A stretch of DNA of 12,991 bases from JAGQTE01 sp964648005 (GCA_964648005.1 CAZYKR010000113.1:1-12991), one strand, 5' to 3'; counted from the stretch's first letter, positions 1-6,051 are shown. The notes: generated from the sequence alone by a model not told the origin. Numbers and translations: made by a program.

Positions 1-81
1 ACCCGCATCCAAGGCGTCGGCGAGCCGCTGTGTGCCCGGCGACGGCGTGTGGAACACGACGAGCAGCCGACGGACGGTCAT
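1..81 (-). CDS. Flavodoxin-like / NADPH-dependent FMN reductase family protein (N-terminal fragment)
   Basis: Only the first 27 residues are in the window; the gene continues past the left edge. The visible start reads MTVRRLLVVFHTPSPGTQRL. A short hydrophobic beta strand is followed by a Thr/Ser/Gly-containing turn, the layout of the phosphate-binding loop that holds the FMN phosphate in flavodoxins and WrbA-like proteins. The ATG overlaps the TGA of the upstream PPOX gene (ATGA), so translation is probably coupled and the gene is the third member of the amidohydrolase-PPOX unit. With so little sequence, other Rossmann-like folds remain possible. If it is a flavodoxin, it could supply reduced flavin or electrons to the flavin-type protein beside it; that role is inference. 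Confidence 0.6.
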   Translation of the reverse strand, partial: MTVRRLLVVFHTPSPGTQRLADALDAG

Positions 82-560
82 GCCGACCAGGTCAGCACCT
101 CGCCGCCCTGGCCCAGCAGCACCGACCCGGGGAACACCCGCAGGCGCCACGGGGTGAGGCGCAGCACGGCGAAGGCTTCCGACGTCGGGCCGTCGGCCCA
201 CGGCGGGATGATCGCCGGGTCGTAGCCGACCGGCGCCGGCGCAGCCTTGAGCGCGTCCCACGCTTCGACGCAACTGGCGTCGTCGAAGGCCCACTCGGCG
301 GCGCACTCGGCGGTACAGGTGTCGTGCGTCGGCTCCCAGTAGGTGCAGCTGACGTACGGGTGTGCCGCCAGGTGCGCCCGCTTGATCGGCGTCGGTCCGG
401 TGGCGATGAACCCGGTCAACGCCTCGCCGTCCCACGTCCACAGCGGATGCAGGATGCGCGACCACGGGCGACCGTCGTCGTCCACCGTCGCCACCGAGCA
501 CCACACGATGCGGTGGGCCATCTCGACGAAGGCCGGCGCGGCGACGTCGAGCGCGCTCAC
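78..560 (-). CDS. Pyridoxamine 5'-phosphate oxidase (PPOX) family split-barrel protein
   Basis: This is a 160-residue protein of the FMN/F420-binding split-barrel superfamily. The N-terminal half has the typical pattern: a helix, then a strand reading IVWCSVATVDDDGRPWSR (substrate or cofactor access strand), then LHPLWTWDGEALTGFIATGPTPIKRAHLAAHP, where the 'T/S-x-K' step and 'L..HP.V' are standard for the fold. The middle is unusually cysteine-rich (five Cys within about 35 residues after 'YVS'), which is not typical and could bind metal or form disulfides. I chose the GTG at 560 because it overlaps the TGA of the upstream amidohydrolase (GTGA), implying translational coupling; the next in-frame ATG (MAHRIVWC) would lose the first helix. 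The cofactor (FMN, F420, heme or none) cannot be told from sequence. It lies between an amidohydrolase and a flavodoxin-like gene. Confidence 0.8.
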   Translation of the reverse strand: MSALDVAAPAFVEMAHRIVWCSVATVDDDGRPWSRILHPLWTWDGEALTGFIATGPTPIKRAHLAAHPYVSCTYWEPTHDTCTAECAAEWAFDDASCVEAWDALKAAPAPVGYDPAIIPPWADGPTSEAFAVLRLTPWRLRVFPGSVLLGQGGEVLTWSA

Positions 561-1765
561 GACGCCAACCCGAGACCGGCGCGGCCCATGAGGTCGACGA
601 AGTTGTCGCAGTAGAACTTGCGCCGCACGTCTTCGCCGGCGTCGCCGAGGGACGCCTCGAACCGCTCCAGCGGCCGGCGGCCGCCCTCGACGTGGGGGTA
701 GTCGGAGTTGAACAGCAACACGTCCGGTCCCGACTGCTCGACGATCCAGCCGACGTCTTCGGTCGGGTACGGCGTGACGCGCACCTGGCGCTCGACGTAC
801 TCGGTCGGACGCAGGGACAGCCGCTGGAGCCGTTCCTCGTGGCGGGCGAAGGCCTCGAACGCCGACTCCATCTGACGGGTCCAGCTCGGCACCCAGATCG
901 CACCCTGCTCGATGACCCCGAAGCGCAGGGTCGGGAAGCGATCGAGCACGCCGTCGAAGATCAGCGTGGCGAGCGTCTGTGCCGGTGGGCCGGGGATGCC
1001 CATGTAGTCGACGGAGCGGAAGTTCTCCTCGCCACCGTGGAAGTCGGGAGGCACCGGCAGGCCGTTGACGAAGTAGCCGGGATCGACGAGGTCGCCGGTG
1101 CCGCCGACGTGGAACACGATGGGGATGCCCGCCTCTTGGGCTTGGGCCCACACCGGGTCGAGCCCGATGTGGCTCGGCGAGTGCCCCGGCGGGCAGCCCG
1201 ACGCCACCAGCAGCGCCGCGGCGCCGAGCTCGATGGCCTCCGCCGCCAGCGCCCCGGCTCGCTCGATGTCGGCCAGCGGTACGTAGCACGTGGGCAAAAG
1301 GCGGTCGTCGACCGAGCAGAACTCGACCATGCCCCGGTTGTGGGCGCGGGCCGTGCCCTCGGCGAGCTCCCGATCGCCCGAGTGCTCCCAGTCGTGGAGG
1401 CGACGGTTGTGGAAGGTGTTGAACACGAGCTGACTCGAGAACCCGAGCAGGTCGAGTGCCCGGGGCCGGTCCTCGGCGAGGAACGACCCGGTGGCGGCGA
1501 AGTTCTTGCGGAGCATGATCTGCTCCTCCTCGTCGGCCACGTACGCCGCCGAGCGGTGCTTGTCCGCCAACCGGTCGAAGGCGGCGACCAGGTCATGCTG
1601 CTGCTCGGCCACGTCGCCGGTCTGGCGCAGCTCGTTGCCGCCCGGGTAACGCAACGGCGCGATGCGATCGCGCAGCGACGGGTCGGCGTGGTCGCGCAGC
1701 CAGGTCGGCGGCTCCATGATGTGGGCGTCCGCGTCGTGCACGATCCGCCCGCTGCTGTAGGGCAC
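557..1765 (-). CDS. Amidohydrolase-2 family metal-dependent hydrolase/decarboxylase (COG2159)
   Basis: About 402 residues, the normal size for actinobacterial COG2159 TIM-barrel enzymes, which are related to ACMSD-type decarboxylases. Landmarks in order are: an N-terminal strand VHDADAHIMEPP in the place of the family HxH metal motif, carrying Asp11, Asp13 and His15 but not the first His; FNTFHNRRLHDW; a His-containing strand IPIVFHVGGTG; FGVIEQGAIWVPSWTRQM, with Glu in the region where related enzymes carry metal or substrate ligands; and LFNSDYPHVEGG, with the conserved SDxPH Asp near the C-terminus. The GTG at 1765 is chosen because GGAGG lies 7 bases upstream. An ATG at 1816 is in frame but has no such site and would prepend residues unlike the family. 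The gene heads the minus-strand unit with the PPOX and flavodoxin genes. The reaction (C-N hydrolysis or decarboxylation) and substrate are unknown. Confidence 0.85.
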   Translation of the reverse strand: MPYSSGRIVHDADAHIMEPPTWLRDHADPSLRDRIAPLRYPGGNELRQTGDVAEQQHDLVAAFDRLADKHRSAAYVADEEEQIMLRKNFAATGSFLAEDRPRALDLLGFSSQLVFNTFHNRRLHDWEHSGDRELAEGTARAHNRGMVEFCSVDDRLLPTCYVPLADIERAGALAAEAIELGAAALLVASGCPPGHSPSHIGLDPVWAQAQEAGIPIVFHVGGTGDLVDPGYFVNGLPVPPDFHGGEENFRSVDYMGIPGPPAQTLATLIFDGVLDRFPTLRFGVIEQGAIWVPSWTRQMESAFEAFARHEERLQRLSLRPTEYVERQVRVTPYPTEDVGWIVEQSGPDVLLFNSDYPHVEGGRRPLERFEASLGDAGEDVRRKFYCDNFVDLMGRAGLGLAS

Positions 1766-1772
1766 GGCCCCT

Positions 1773-1777
1773 CCTCC
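1773..1777 (-). promoter_or_regulatory. Strong ribosome binding site for the amidohydrolase
   Basis: On the minus strand the bases before the GTG at 1765 read GGGGGAGGAGGGGCC. The GGAGG core sits 7 bases from the start codon. This site decides between the GTG at 1765 and the ATG at 1816 in favour of the GTG. Confidence 0.7.
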
Positions 1778-1869
1778 CCCGATGCCGAGCGTCCGCACGA
1801 CCGGCACGGTGCCCATTGTGGCCCAGCGTGCGCGATCCTGGGCGACCGTCCGCCGACCCTGGAGCGCCC

Positions 1870-2520
1870 ATGGCACCCGCCGCCCGACGAACCGCCCGAC
1901 ATGCCGCACTGGCCGCAGCCGCGCTGGTGGCGCTCGCCCCGCTGGCGGCGTGCTCGTCCGACGACGGCGGCTCGACCAGCACGACCACGGCCGGCGCCAC
2001 GTCGTCGAGCATGTCCGGCAACGAGGGCACGACGCCGGGGACGAACCTGGCAACGCCCGGCTCGACCGCTCCCGGCGCCCCGACGTCGAGCTCGACACCC
2101 GACGGACCGACCACCACCACCGCCACCGGCGGCGAGGACGCGGCGCCGCTCGATCCGGCCGCACCGTACGGCGTGACCACCGGTCAGGCCTGCATCGGGG
2201 CGACGGTCGCCCAGGGTGAGCCCATCCCGGTCACCTTGCGCGGCTCGCTCGACGGCGCCCCCGACGGGCAGCTCGCTGTGCGCCTGCTCGAGGGCGACGA
2301 CTTCTTGGACCTGCTCGGCACGTCGAGCGGCGGCACCTTCATCGTGGCAGGCTCCGTGCCCACCCCCGGCGAGAAGGAGGTCGTCGAGGCCTTCATCGTG
2401 ACCCCGGGCAACGAGACCATCGACGTCACCTTGTCGATGCAAGAGTTCGTCGGCGGCACCCTGACCGTGGCCACGACGCCCGGCATCGTCGCGGGCAGCG
2501 GCTCGTGCGAGGACGTGTGA
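1870..2520 (+). CDS. Secreted lipoprotein with Ser/Thr-rich tether
   Basis: A 216-residue protein that starts with an Arg-rich n-region (MAPAARRTARH), an Ala/Leu hydrophobic core and a lipobox LAAC, giving lipidated Cys28. It should therefore be anchored to the outer face of the membrane. Residues about 29-95 are low-complexity Ser/Thr/Pro/Gly, a typical actinobacterial wall-spanning tether. The folded part runs from about 100 to the end and looks all-beta, with Cys108 near its start and Cys213 four residues from its end, so one disulfide clamping the domain is likely. GGAG lies 5 bases before the ATG. I do not recognise the C-terminal domain; an immunoglobulin-like or adhesion-type sandwich is a guess. 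The gene is divergent from the amidohydrolase. Its stop shares one base with the next start, so it appears to be the first gene of the plus-strand operon. Confidence 0.8.
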   Translation: MAPAARRTARHAALAAAALVALAPLAACSSDDGGSTSTTTAGATSSSMSGNEGTTPGTNLATPGSTAPGAPTSSSTPDGPTTTTATGGEDAAPLDPAAPYGVTTGQACIGATVAQGEPIPVTLRGSLDGAPDGQLAVRLLEGDDFLDLLGTSSGGTFIVAGSVPTPGEKEVVEAFIVTPGNETIDVTLSMQEFVGGTLTVATTPGIVAGSGSCEDV

Positions 2521-2966
2521 TGCGCAGCCCAGCGGAGACCACCGCCGCCTTCTGGGACGCCCTCTACGCCCGCGGCTGGGACGCCATCGCCGGGTTCTTC
2601 GGCCCCGACTCGATCTACTTCGACGTGCCGACCGGCCCCGGCGCCGCCGCCAAGGGCCCCGACGACATCGTGAAACGCCTCAAGCTCGGGCTCGAGCAGC
2701 TCGCCGGCTACGACCACGGGCCGGCGACCGTGGTCAGCGAAGGGCCGATCGTCGTCACCGAGCACGCCGAGCACTGGCGCTGGCCCACGGGCGAGGAGGT
2801 CACCCTGCCGTTCGTGTCGATCCAGCACGTGCACGACGGCGTGATCACCCTGTGGAAGGACTACTGGGACCTCGGCACGCTGATGGCCGGCGGGCCGGCG
2901 AACTGGCAGGAGCTGCTCGAGGCGGGCGACCTGTCGTGGATGTTCGACGCCACCGGTCTGGTGTGA
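2520..2966 (+). CDS. SnoaL/limonene-1,2-epoxide hydrolase-like NTF2-fold protein
   Basis: A 148-residue single-domain protein. The N-terminal helix (AETTAAFWDALYARGWDAI), FGPDSIYFDVPTGP and the C-terminal block VSIQHVHDGVITLWKDYWDL match the LEH branch of the NTF2 fold, in which a deep pocket opens small epoxides or binds hydrophobic ligands. The last block carries the Asp of the WxDYxDL motif, which corresponds to the catalytic Asp132 of Rhodococcus LEH. The other two residues of the Asp-Arg-Asp triad are expected in a strand of the form ERVD, but the aligned segment here reads TEHAEHW, giving His and Glu instead of Arg and Asp. The epoxide hydrolase reaction is therefore uncertain. The ATG overlaps the lipoprotein stop (TGATG), with GAGG upstream, so the two are probably co-translated. 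Confidence 0.75.
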   Translation: MRSPAETTAAFWDALYARGWDAIAGFFGPDSIYFDVPTGPGAAAKGPDDIVKRLKLGLEQLAGYDHGPATVVSEGPIVVTEHAEHWRWPTGEEVTLPFVSIQHVHDGVITLWKDYWDLGTLMAGGPANWQELLEAGDLSWMFDATGLV

Positions 2967-2977
2967 CGCCCCGACGG

Positions 2978-2983
2978 TAGGGT
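2978..2983 (+). promoter_or_regulatory. Candidate leaderless -10 promoter element (TAGGGT)
   Basis: TAGGGT fits the actinobacterial -10 consensus TANNNT. It is followed by exactly six bases (CAACCC) and then the ATG at 2990, so transcription would start at the A of the start codon. There is no purine-rich ribosome binding site in this 23-base gap, which supports a leaderless mRNA. The gene may still also be read from the upstream operon promoter. Confidence 0.5.
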
Positions 2984-2989
2984 CAACCC

Positions 2990-3853
2990 ATGGCGCCGAC
3001 CACCACGCTGCCCGAGCGTCGGGTGCGCTTCGCCTACCCCGACGACCTCGACCCGTGCTGGTGCCACCGGTTCCCGGAGTTCGCGTGCGCGGCGAACAGC
3101 ATCTCGCTGATCATGCCGTTCGCCGAGCCGTACTTCGTCAAGACCGTCCGCTCGACGTTGCCCGAGCTCGACGAGCCGCTGCGCACCCAGACCGAGGCGT
3201 TCTGCCGGCAGGAGCTCGCCCATCACGTCGAGCACCGCAAGTTCAACGCGCTGATCACCCGTCGCTACCCGCAGGTGGTGCGCGTCGAGGGCTGGATGCG
3301 CCGGGCGTACGGCTGGCTGAGCCGCACGCGCAGCCGCCGGTTCAACCTGGCCTTCGCGGCGGGCTCTGAGGCGATCGCCTACGCACTCGCCCGGTGGATC
3401 GAGACGCACCTGGCCCAGCTGTTCAGCGACGCTGATCCGGTGCCATCGACGCTGTTCCTGTGGCATCTCGCCGAGGAGGTCGAGCACAAGAGCGCCGCGC
3501 ACGACGTGTTCGAGGAGCTGGACGGCTCGCGGCTGCGCTACGCCTGGGCCACGTCGGTGTCGGTGGCGCTTCTGGCCTTCTTCGTGTGGACCGCGTCGTT
3601 GGCCCAGCTCAAGGCGCAGGGTCGGTTCTGGAACCCGATCGCCCACCTGCGCATGGCCCGTTGGGGCGTGAGCGTGGCCTTCACGATGCTGCCCACGTTG
3701 GCGGTGTCGGCGCTGCCGGGCCATACCCCGCGCCGGTTCACCGACCCCATCTACCTGCCGAAGTGGCTGGCCCTGTTCGACCCGGCGACCGGCACGATCC
3801 CCGTGCCCACGGTCATCGGCTCGACGAGCCCCGGCCACGGCACCGCGGCATGA
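2990..3853 (+). CDS. PF10118-family 'metal-dependent hydrolase' with di-iron-type ligands
   Basis: A 287-residue protein matching COG3687/PF10118, a family annotated only as predicted metal-dependent hydrolases. The sequence is helical and has two ExxH motifs: Glu75-His78 in FCRQELAHHVEH and Glu163-His166 in LWHLAEEVEHKSAAHDVFEE. Each is paired with a single Glu on a preceding helix (Glu46 in MPFAEPYF, Glu127 in AGSEAIAYAL). That E...ExxH...E...ExxH order is the signature of ferritin-like carboxylate-bridged di-iron proteins (seen in sequence; the interpretation is mine). The usual family block 'ALEH.TA' is altered to GSEAIAYA. After about residue 185 there is a hydrophobic stretch (SVSVALLAFFVWTASL), possibly membrane-associated. 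It sits 23 bases after the LEH-like gene and 13 before the pirin gene. The substrate is unknown; an oxygenase or desaturase role is as plausible as hydrolysis. Confidence 0.8.
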   Translation: MAPTTTLPERRVRFAYPDDLDPCWCHRFPEFACAANSISLIMPFAEPYFVKTVRSTLPELDEPLRTQTEAFCRQELAHHVEHRKFNALITRRYPQVVRVEGWMRRAYGWLSRTRSRRFNLAFAAGSEAIAYALARWIETHLAQLFSDADPVPSTLFLWHLAEEVEHKSAAHDVFEELDGSRLRYAWATSVSVALLAFFVWTASLAQLKAQGRFWNPIAHLRMARWGVSVAFTMLPTLAVSALPGHTPRRFTDPIYLPKWLALFDPATGTIPVPTVIGSTSPGHGTAA

Positions 3854-3866
3854 CCGGAGGCCCCCG

Positions 3867-4574
3867 ATGATCGACGTCCGTCCGGCCGCCAACCGCTTCC
3901 ACACCGATATCGGTTGGCTCGACAGCTGGCATTGCTTCAGCTTCGGCCATCACTACGACCCGGCCGAGGTCGGCCATGGGCTGCTGATCGTCTCCAACGA
4001 CGACCGGGTGGCGCCGGGCGCCGGCTTCGGCACCCACGCCCACCGCGACATGGAGATCGTGACCTGGGTCCTCGCCGGCGCCCTCGAGCACCAGGACTCC
4101 GCCGGGCACCACGGCGTGATCCGCCCGGGCGAGGCGCAACGCATGTCGGCCGGCAGCGGCATCCGCCACTCGGAGATGAATGCCAGCGCCACCGAGCCGG
4201 TCCACTTCCTGCAGATGTGGGTCGTACCCGACCAGATCGGCATCGCGCCCGGCTACGAGCAGGTCGACGTGGCGGAGCAGCTCGAACCGGGTCGTTTGGT
4301 GTGCGTGGCCGCGGCGGACGGCGCCGGCGCCGTGCACATCCGCCAGGCCGGCGCCGCCATGTGGGTCGCGCGCCTCGACGCCCACCAGCACGTCACGGTC
4401 CCGGCAACACCGTTCGCCCACGTGTTCGTGGCGACCGGTGCCGCCGCGCTGGGCGATGCCGCGCTCGCCGCAGGCGATGCGGTACGCCTGCGCGACGCCG
4501 GCGAGGTCGACATGGTCGCCACGGCGCCATGCGAGATCGTCATCTGGACCAGCGATGCGGAGGTACGACGATGA
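3867..4574 (+). CDS. Pirin family protein (quercetinase-like bicupin)
   Basis: A 235-residue bicupin of the YhhW/pirin family. The N-terminal cupin contains FGTHAHRDMEIVTWVLAG, then EHQDSAG, then IRHSEMN. The four metal ligands fall at His57, His59, His101 and Glu103, the same positions as in E. coli YhhW, which has quercetin 2,3-dioxygenase activity in vitro. The metal site is complete. The C-terminal cupin (about 140-235) lacks metal ligands, as is normal for the family. The length is standard. A clear GGAGG lies 6 bases before the ATG, 13 bases after the previous stop. The stop overlaps the next ATG (ATGA), coupling it to the VOC protein. A flavonoid or other enediol-type dioxygenase is possible; some pirins instead act as regulatory partners, so the in vivo role is open. 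Confidence 0.9.
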   Translation: MIDVRPAANRFHTDIGWLDSWHCFSFGHHYDPAEVGHGLLIVSNDDRVAPGAGFGTHAHRDMEIVTWVLAGALEHQDSAGHHGVIRPGEAQRMSAGSGIRHSEMNASATEPVHFLQMWVVPDQIGIAPGYEQVDVAEQLEPGRLVCVAAADGAGAVHIRQAGAAMWVARLDAHQHVTVPATPFAHVFVATGAAALGDAALAAGDAVRLRDAGEVDMVATAPCEIVIWTSDAEVRR

Positions 4575-5086
4575 GCCATCGGGAACGGGCGACGCACGGG
4601 GCAGACCTCGACCGCTTCGCCGAGTGGGACGACCTCAAGGCCCGCTACCTGCTGCCGCGTGACGAGCGGCCGGCGAGCTCGGCGCGTGGCGTCCACCACG
4701 TGGCGTTGATCAGCTCGGACGTCGAGCGCACCATCGAGTTCTTCTGGGGGTTGCTCGAGTTCCCGCTGACGATGCTGTTCGAGAACCGCGACTACCGGGG
4801 TTCGACGCACTTCTTCTTCGACATCGGCAACGGCAACACGCTGGCCTTCTTCGACCTGCCCGGCCTCGACCTCGGCGACTACGCCGAGGTCCTGGGCGGG
4901 CTGCACCACCTGGCCATCTCGATGGCACCGGACCGGTGGGAGCACGTCAAGGCCAAGCTCGACGACGCCGGTGTCTCCTACGCCCACGTCGACGGCAGCT
5001 CGATCTACTTCCGCGGCCCCGACGGCGAGCGCATCGAGCTGATCAGCGACCCGCTCGGCGAGATGTACGGCGAGGCCGTGTTCTGA
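4571..5086 (+). CDS. VOC (glyoxalase/extradiol dioxygenase fold) protein
   Basis: A 171-residue protein with two beta-alpha-beta-beta-beta modules. The first begins at GVHHVALISSDVERTIEFF (His43) and the second at GLHHLAISM (His112/113), ending in YFRGPDGERIELI (Glu156). His43, His113 and Glu156 match the 2-His-1-carboxylate metal site common in the vicinal oxygen chelate superfamily. About 38 residues precede the first module (an acidic/basic helix with DRFAEWDDLKARYLLP), which is typical of one actinobacterial subgroup. GGAGG is 7 bases upstream and the ATG overlaps the pirin TGA. Possible activities include dioxygenase, epimerase, glyoxalase or binding protein, and sequence alone does not decide. 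Translational coupling to a pirin suggests the two act in the same reaction sequence. Confidence 0.85.
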   Translation: MSHRERATHGADLDRFAEWDDLKARYLLPRDERPASSARGVHHVALISSDVERTIEFFWGLLEFPLTMLFENRDYRGSTHFFFDIGNGNTLAFFDLPGLDLGDYAEVLGGLHHLAISMAPDRWEHVKAKLDDAGVSYAHVDGSSIYFRGPDGERIELISDPLGEMYGEAVF

Positions 5087-5101
5087 CGCCAGGCCCCGCA
5101 G

Positions 5102-5117
5102 GCCGGCTCAGGCCGGC
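5102..5117. terminator. Possible small bidirectional hairpin between convergent genes
   Basis: GCCGGC-TCAG-GCCGGC can form a six-pair all-GC stem with a four-base loop, in the short gap where the VOC gene and the membrane-protein gene converge. There is no T-tract on either side, and the loop contains the membrane-protein stop codon. It may assist termination on both strands, but in DNA this GC-rich such a stem can arise by chance. Confidence 0.25.
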
Positions 5118-5917
5118 TGCACGACCGACGGCACGGCGTCGGGCACGGGCGTCTGCCCGCCGACCGGCGCCGGCTTGCGCAGACCGGCAGCCGTGACCGC
5201 CACGGCGGCCAGCACGACGCCGGCGGCCGGCACCGACACCCCCCAGGCGCCGACGGCGGCGATGGCGGCGACGGCGCCGAGCACGACGACCAGCGCCAGG
5301 CGCACCGGCTCGCGCCAGGCGTCGAAGCGTCGGTGGAAGTCGGCCAGGCGCATGGGGCTGGTGATGCGGCTGCCGAGCAGGACGACCAGACCCCGCAGGG
5401 TGCCGAAGAGCGTGACGATGGCGAAGGCCATCCACGGCGTGGCGGTGAGCGCGGCGGCCAGGATCACCCCGAGCACCGCCGTCGTCATGATGTAGGTCAT
5501 CAGGCCGGTGCCGATCTGGAAGCCGAAGCCACCGCCGTACACCCACGCCCGGAACTGGCGCAGCCAGGCGTCGTCCACCTGACGCTTGTGGAACGGCACG
5601 AGCCGACCGAAGAGCCCACCGTCCACGGCGGCACCGGCGAGCGCGGCGAGCGCCAGCACCCCGAGCAACACAGCCGGGGCGGCGTCGACCGGCGCCAGCA
5701 GTGCCGCCAGGCCGGCGGCGAGCAGCCCGGTGGTGGCACCGCCGAGGACTGCGCCGGCGACGAACCACGACGCCGTGGCGGCGTAGCGATGCCCGCGTGC
5801 CGTCTCGGCGAGCGGCGTGATCGTCGACAGCATCGACAGGCCACAGGGCGACCACGTCGAGCGCAGGGCGGCGGCGAAGGCCAGCACCACACCCAGGACC
5901 ACGATGAGGGGGCTCAC
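5108..5917 (-). CDS. Polytopic membrane protein, distantly CcdA/DsbD-like, unknown function
   Basis: A protein of about 269 residues with roughly six to eight hydrophobic segments. The first transmembrane helix ends in a conserved-looking patch, RSTWSPCGLSMLSTITPLAE, which recalls the Ser-Pro-Cys step of CcdA/DsbD-type thiol transporters. This is the only cysteine I find in the protein, so the redox pair needed for CcdA chemistry is missing. A central loop is rich in charged and aromatic residues (PFHKRQVDDAWLRQFRAWVYG) and leads into GFGFQIGTGLMTYI. The C-terminal tail is Pro/Val-rich and presumably cytoplasmic or periplasmic. The GTG at 5917 is chosen because GGAGGT lies 9 bases upstream; an ATG at 5986 is in frame but has no ribosome binding site. 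The gene is convergent with the VOC gene and divergent from the SDR. I do not recognise a named family with confidence. Confidence 0.65.
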   Translation of the reverse strand: MSPLIVVLGVVLAFAAALRSTWSPCGLSMLSTITPLAETARGHRYAATASWFVAGAVLGGATTGLLAAGLAALLAPVDAAPAVLLGVLALAALAGAAVDGGLFGRLVPFHKRQVDDAWLRQFRAWVYGGGFGFQIGTGLMTYIMTTAVLGVILAAALTATPWMAFAIVTLFGTLRGLVVLLGSRITSPMRLADFHRRFDAWREPVRLALVVVLGAVAAIAAVGAWGVSVPAAGVVLAAVAVTAAGLRKPAPVGGQTPVPDAVPSVVQPA

Positions 5918-5954
5918 GACCCGTGCACCTCCGACGACGGCGACAACGGCGCAA

Positions 5955-5960
5955 ACCCTA
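5955..5960 (-). promoter_or_regulatory. Candidate -10 element for the membrane-protein gene
   Basis: On the minus strand TAGGGT (TANNNT type) lies 37 bases before the GTG at 5917. It leaves a leader of about 30 bases that contains the GGAGGT site. No convincing -35 is visible. Confidence 0.3.
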
Positions 5961-5991
5961 CCAACCCCCACCCGACGTAGCGGCACAGGGC

Positions 5992-5997
5992 TAGCCT
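5992..5997 (+). promoter_or_regulatory. Candidate -10 element for the SDR gene
   Basis: TAGCCT fits TANNNT and lies 54 bases before the ATG at 6052, giving a leader of nearly 50 bases ending in GGGAGG. No -35 consensus is visible, so this is weak. With the minus-strand TAGGGT it would make a divergent promoter pair in this 134-base gap; I see nothing else in the gap. Confidence 0.25.
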
Positions 5998-6051
5998 CGG
6001 CCGCCGGTCGGCGCCGGACATGGCGCCGCTTCGACCGTGCGGGAGGCAGCG

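Noticed and set aside
1766..1816. ATG at 1816 as the amidohydrolase start
   Set aside because: It has no ribosome binding site, and the added residues are Gly/Val low complexity. The GTG at 1765 has a strong GGAGG.
1816..1869. Longer N-terminus for the lipoprotein
   Set aside because: Starting earlier would bury the signal peptide. The ATG at 1870 has GGAG upstream and gives a proper n-region and lipobox.
1766..1869. Divergent promoters between the amidohydrolase and the lipoprotein
   Set aside because: I looked for -10/-35 pairs on both strands and saw only poor matches. A promoter must exist here, but I cannot place it.
1950..2150. Ser/Thr-rich repetitive codons suggesting a DNA repeat
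   Set aside because: No regular unit recurs. It is the ordinary low-complexity tether of an actinobacterial lipoprotein.
692..2176. Long plus-strand open frame opposite the amidohydrolase
   Set aside because: It is antisense to a gene with clear family motifs. Its translation is Arg/Val/Gly/His-rich without domain features, an artefact of high GC.
5043..5980. Alternative frames on both strands through the membrane-protein gene
   Set aside because: They are Arg/His/Gln-rich shadows. Only the minus frame with hydrophobic segments and a ribosome binding site makes biological sense.
5918..5986. ATG at 5986 as the membrane-protein start
   Set aside because: No ribosome binding site precedes it, whereas the GTG at 5917 is preceded by GGAGGT and starts just before the first transmembrane helix.
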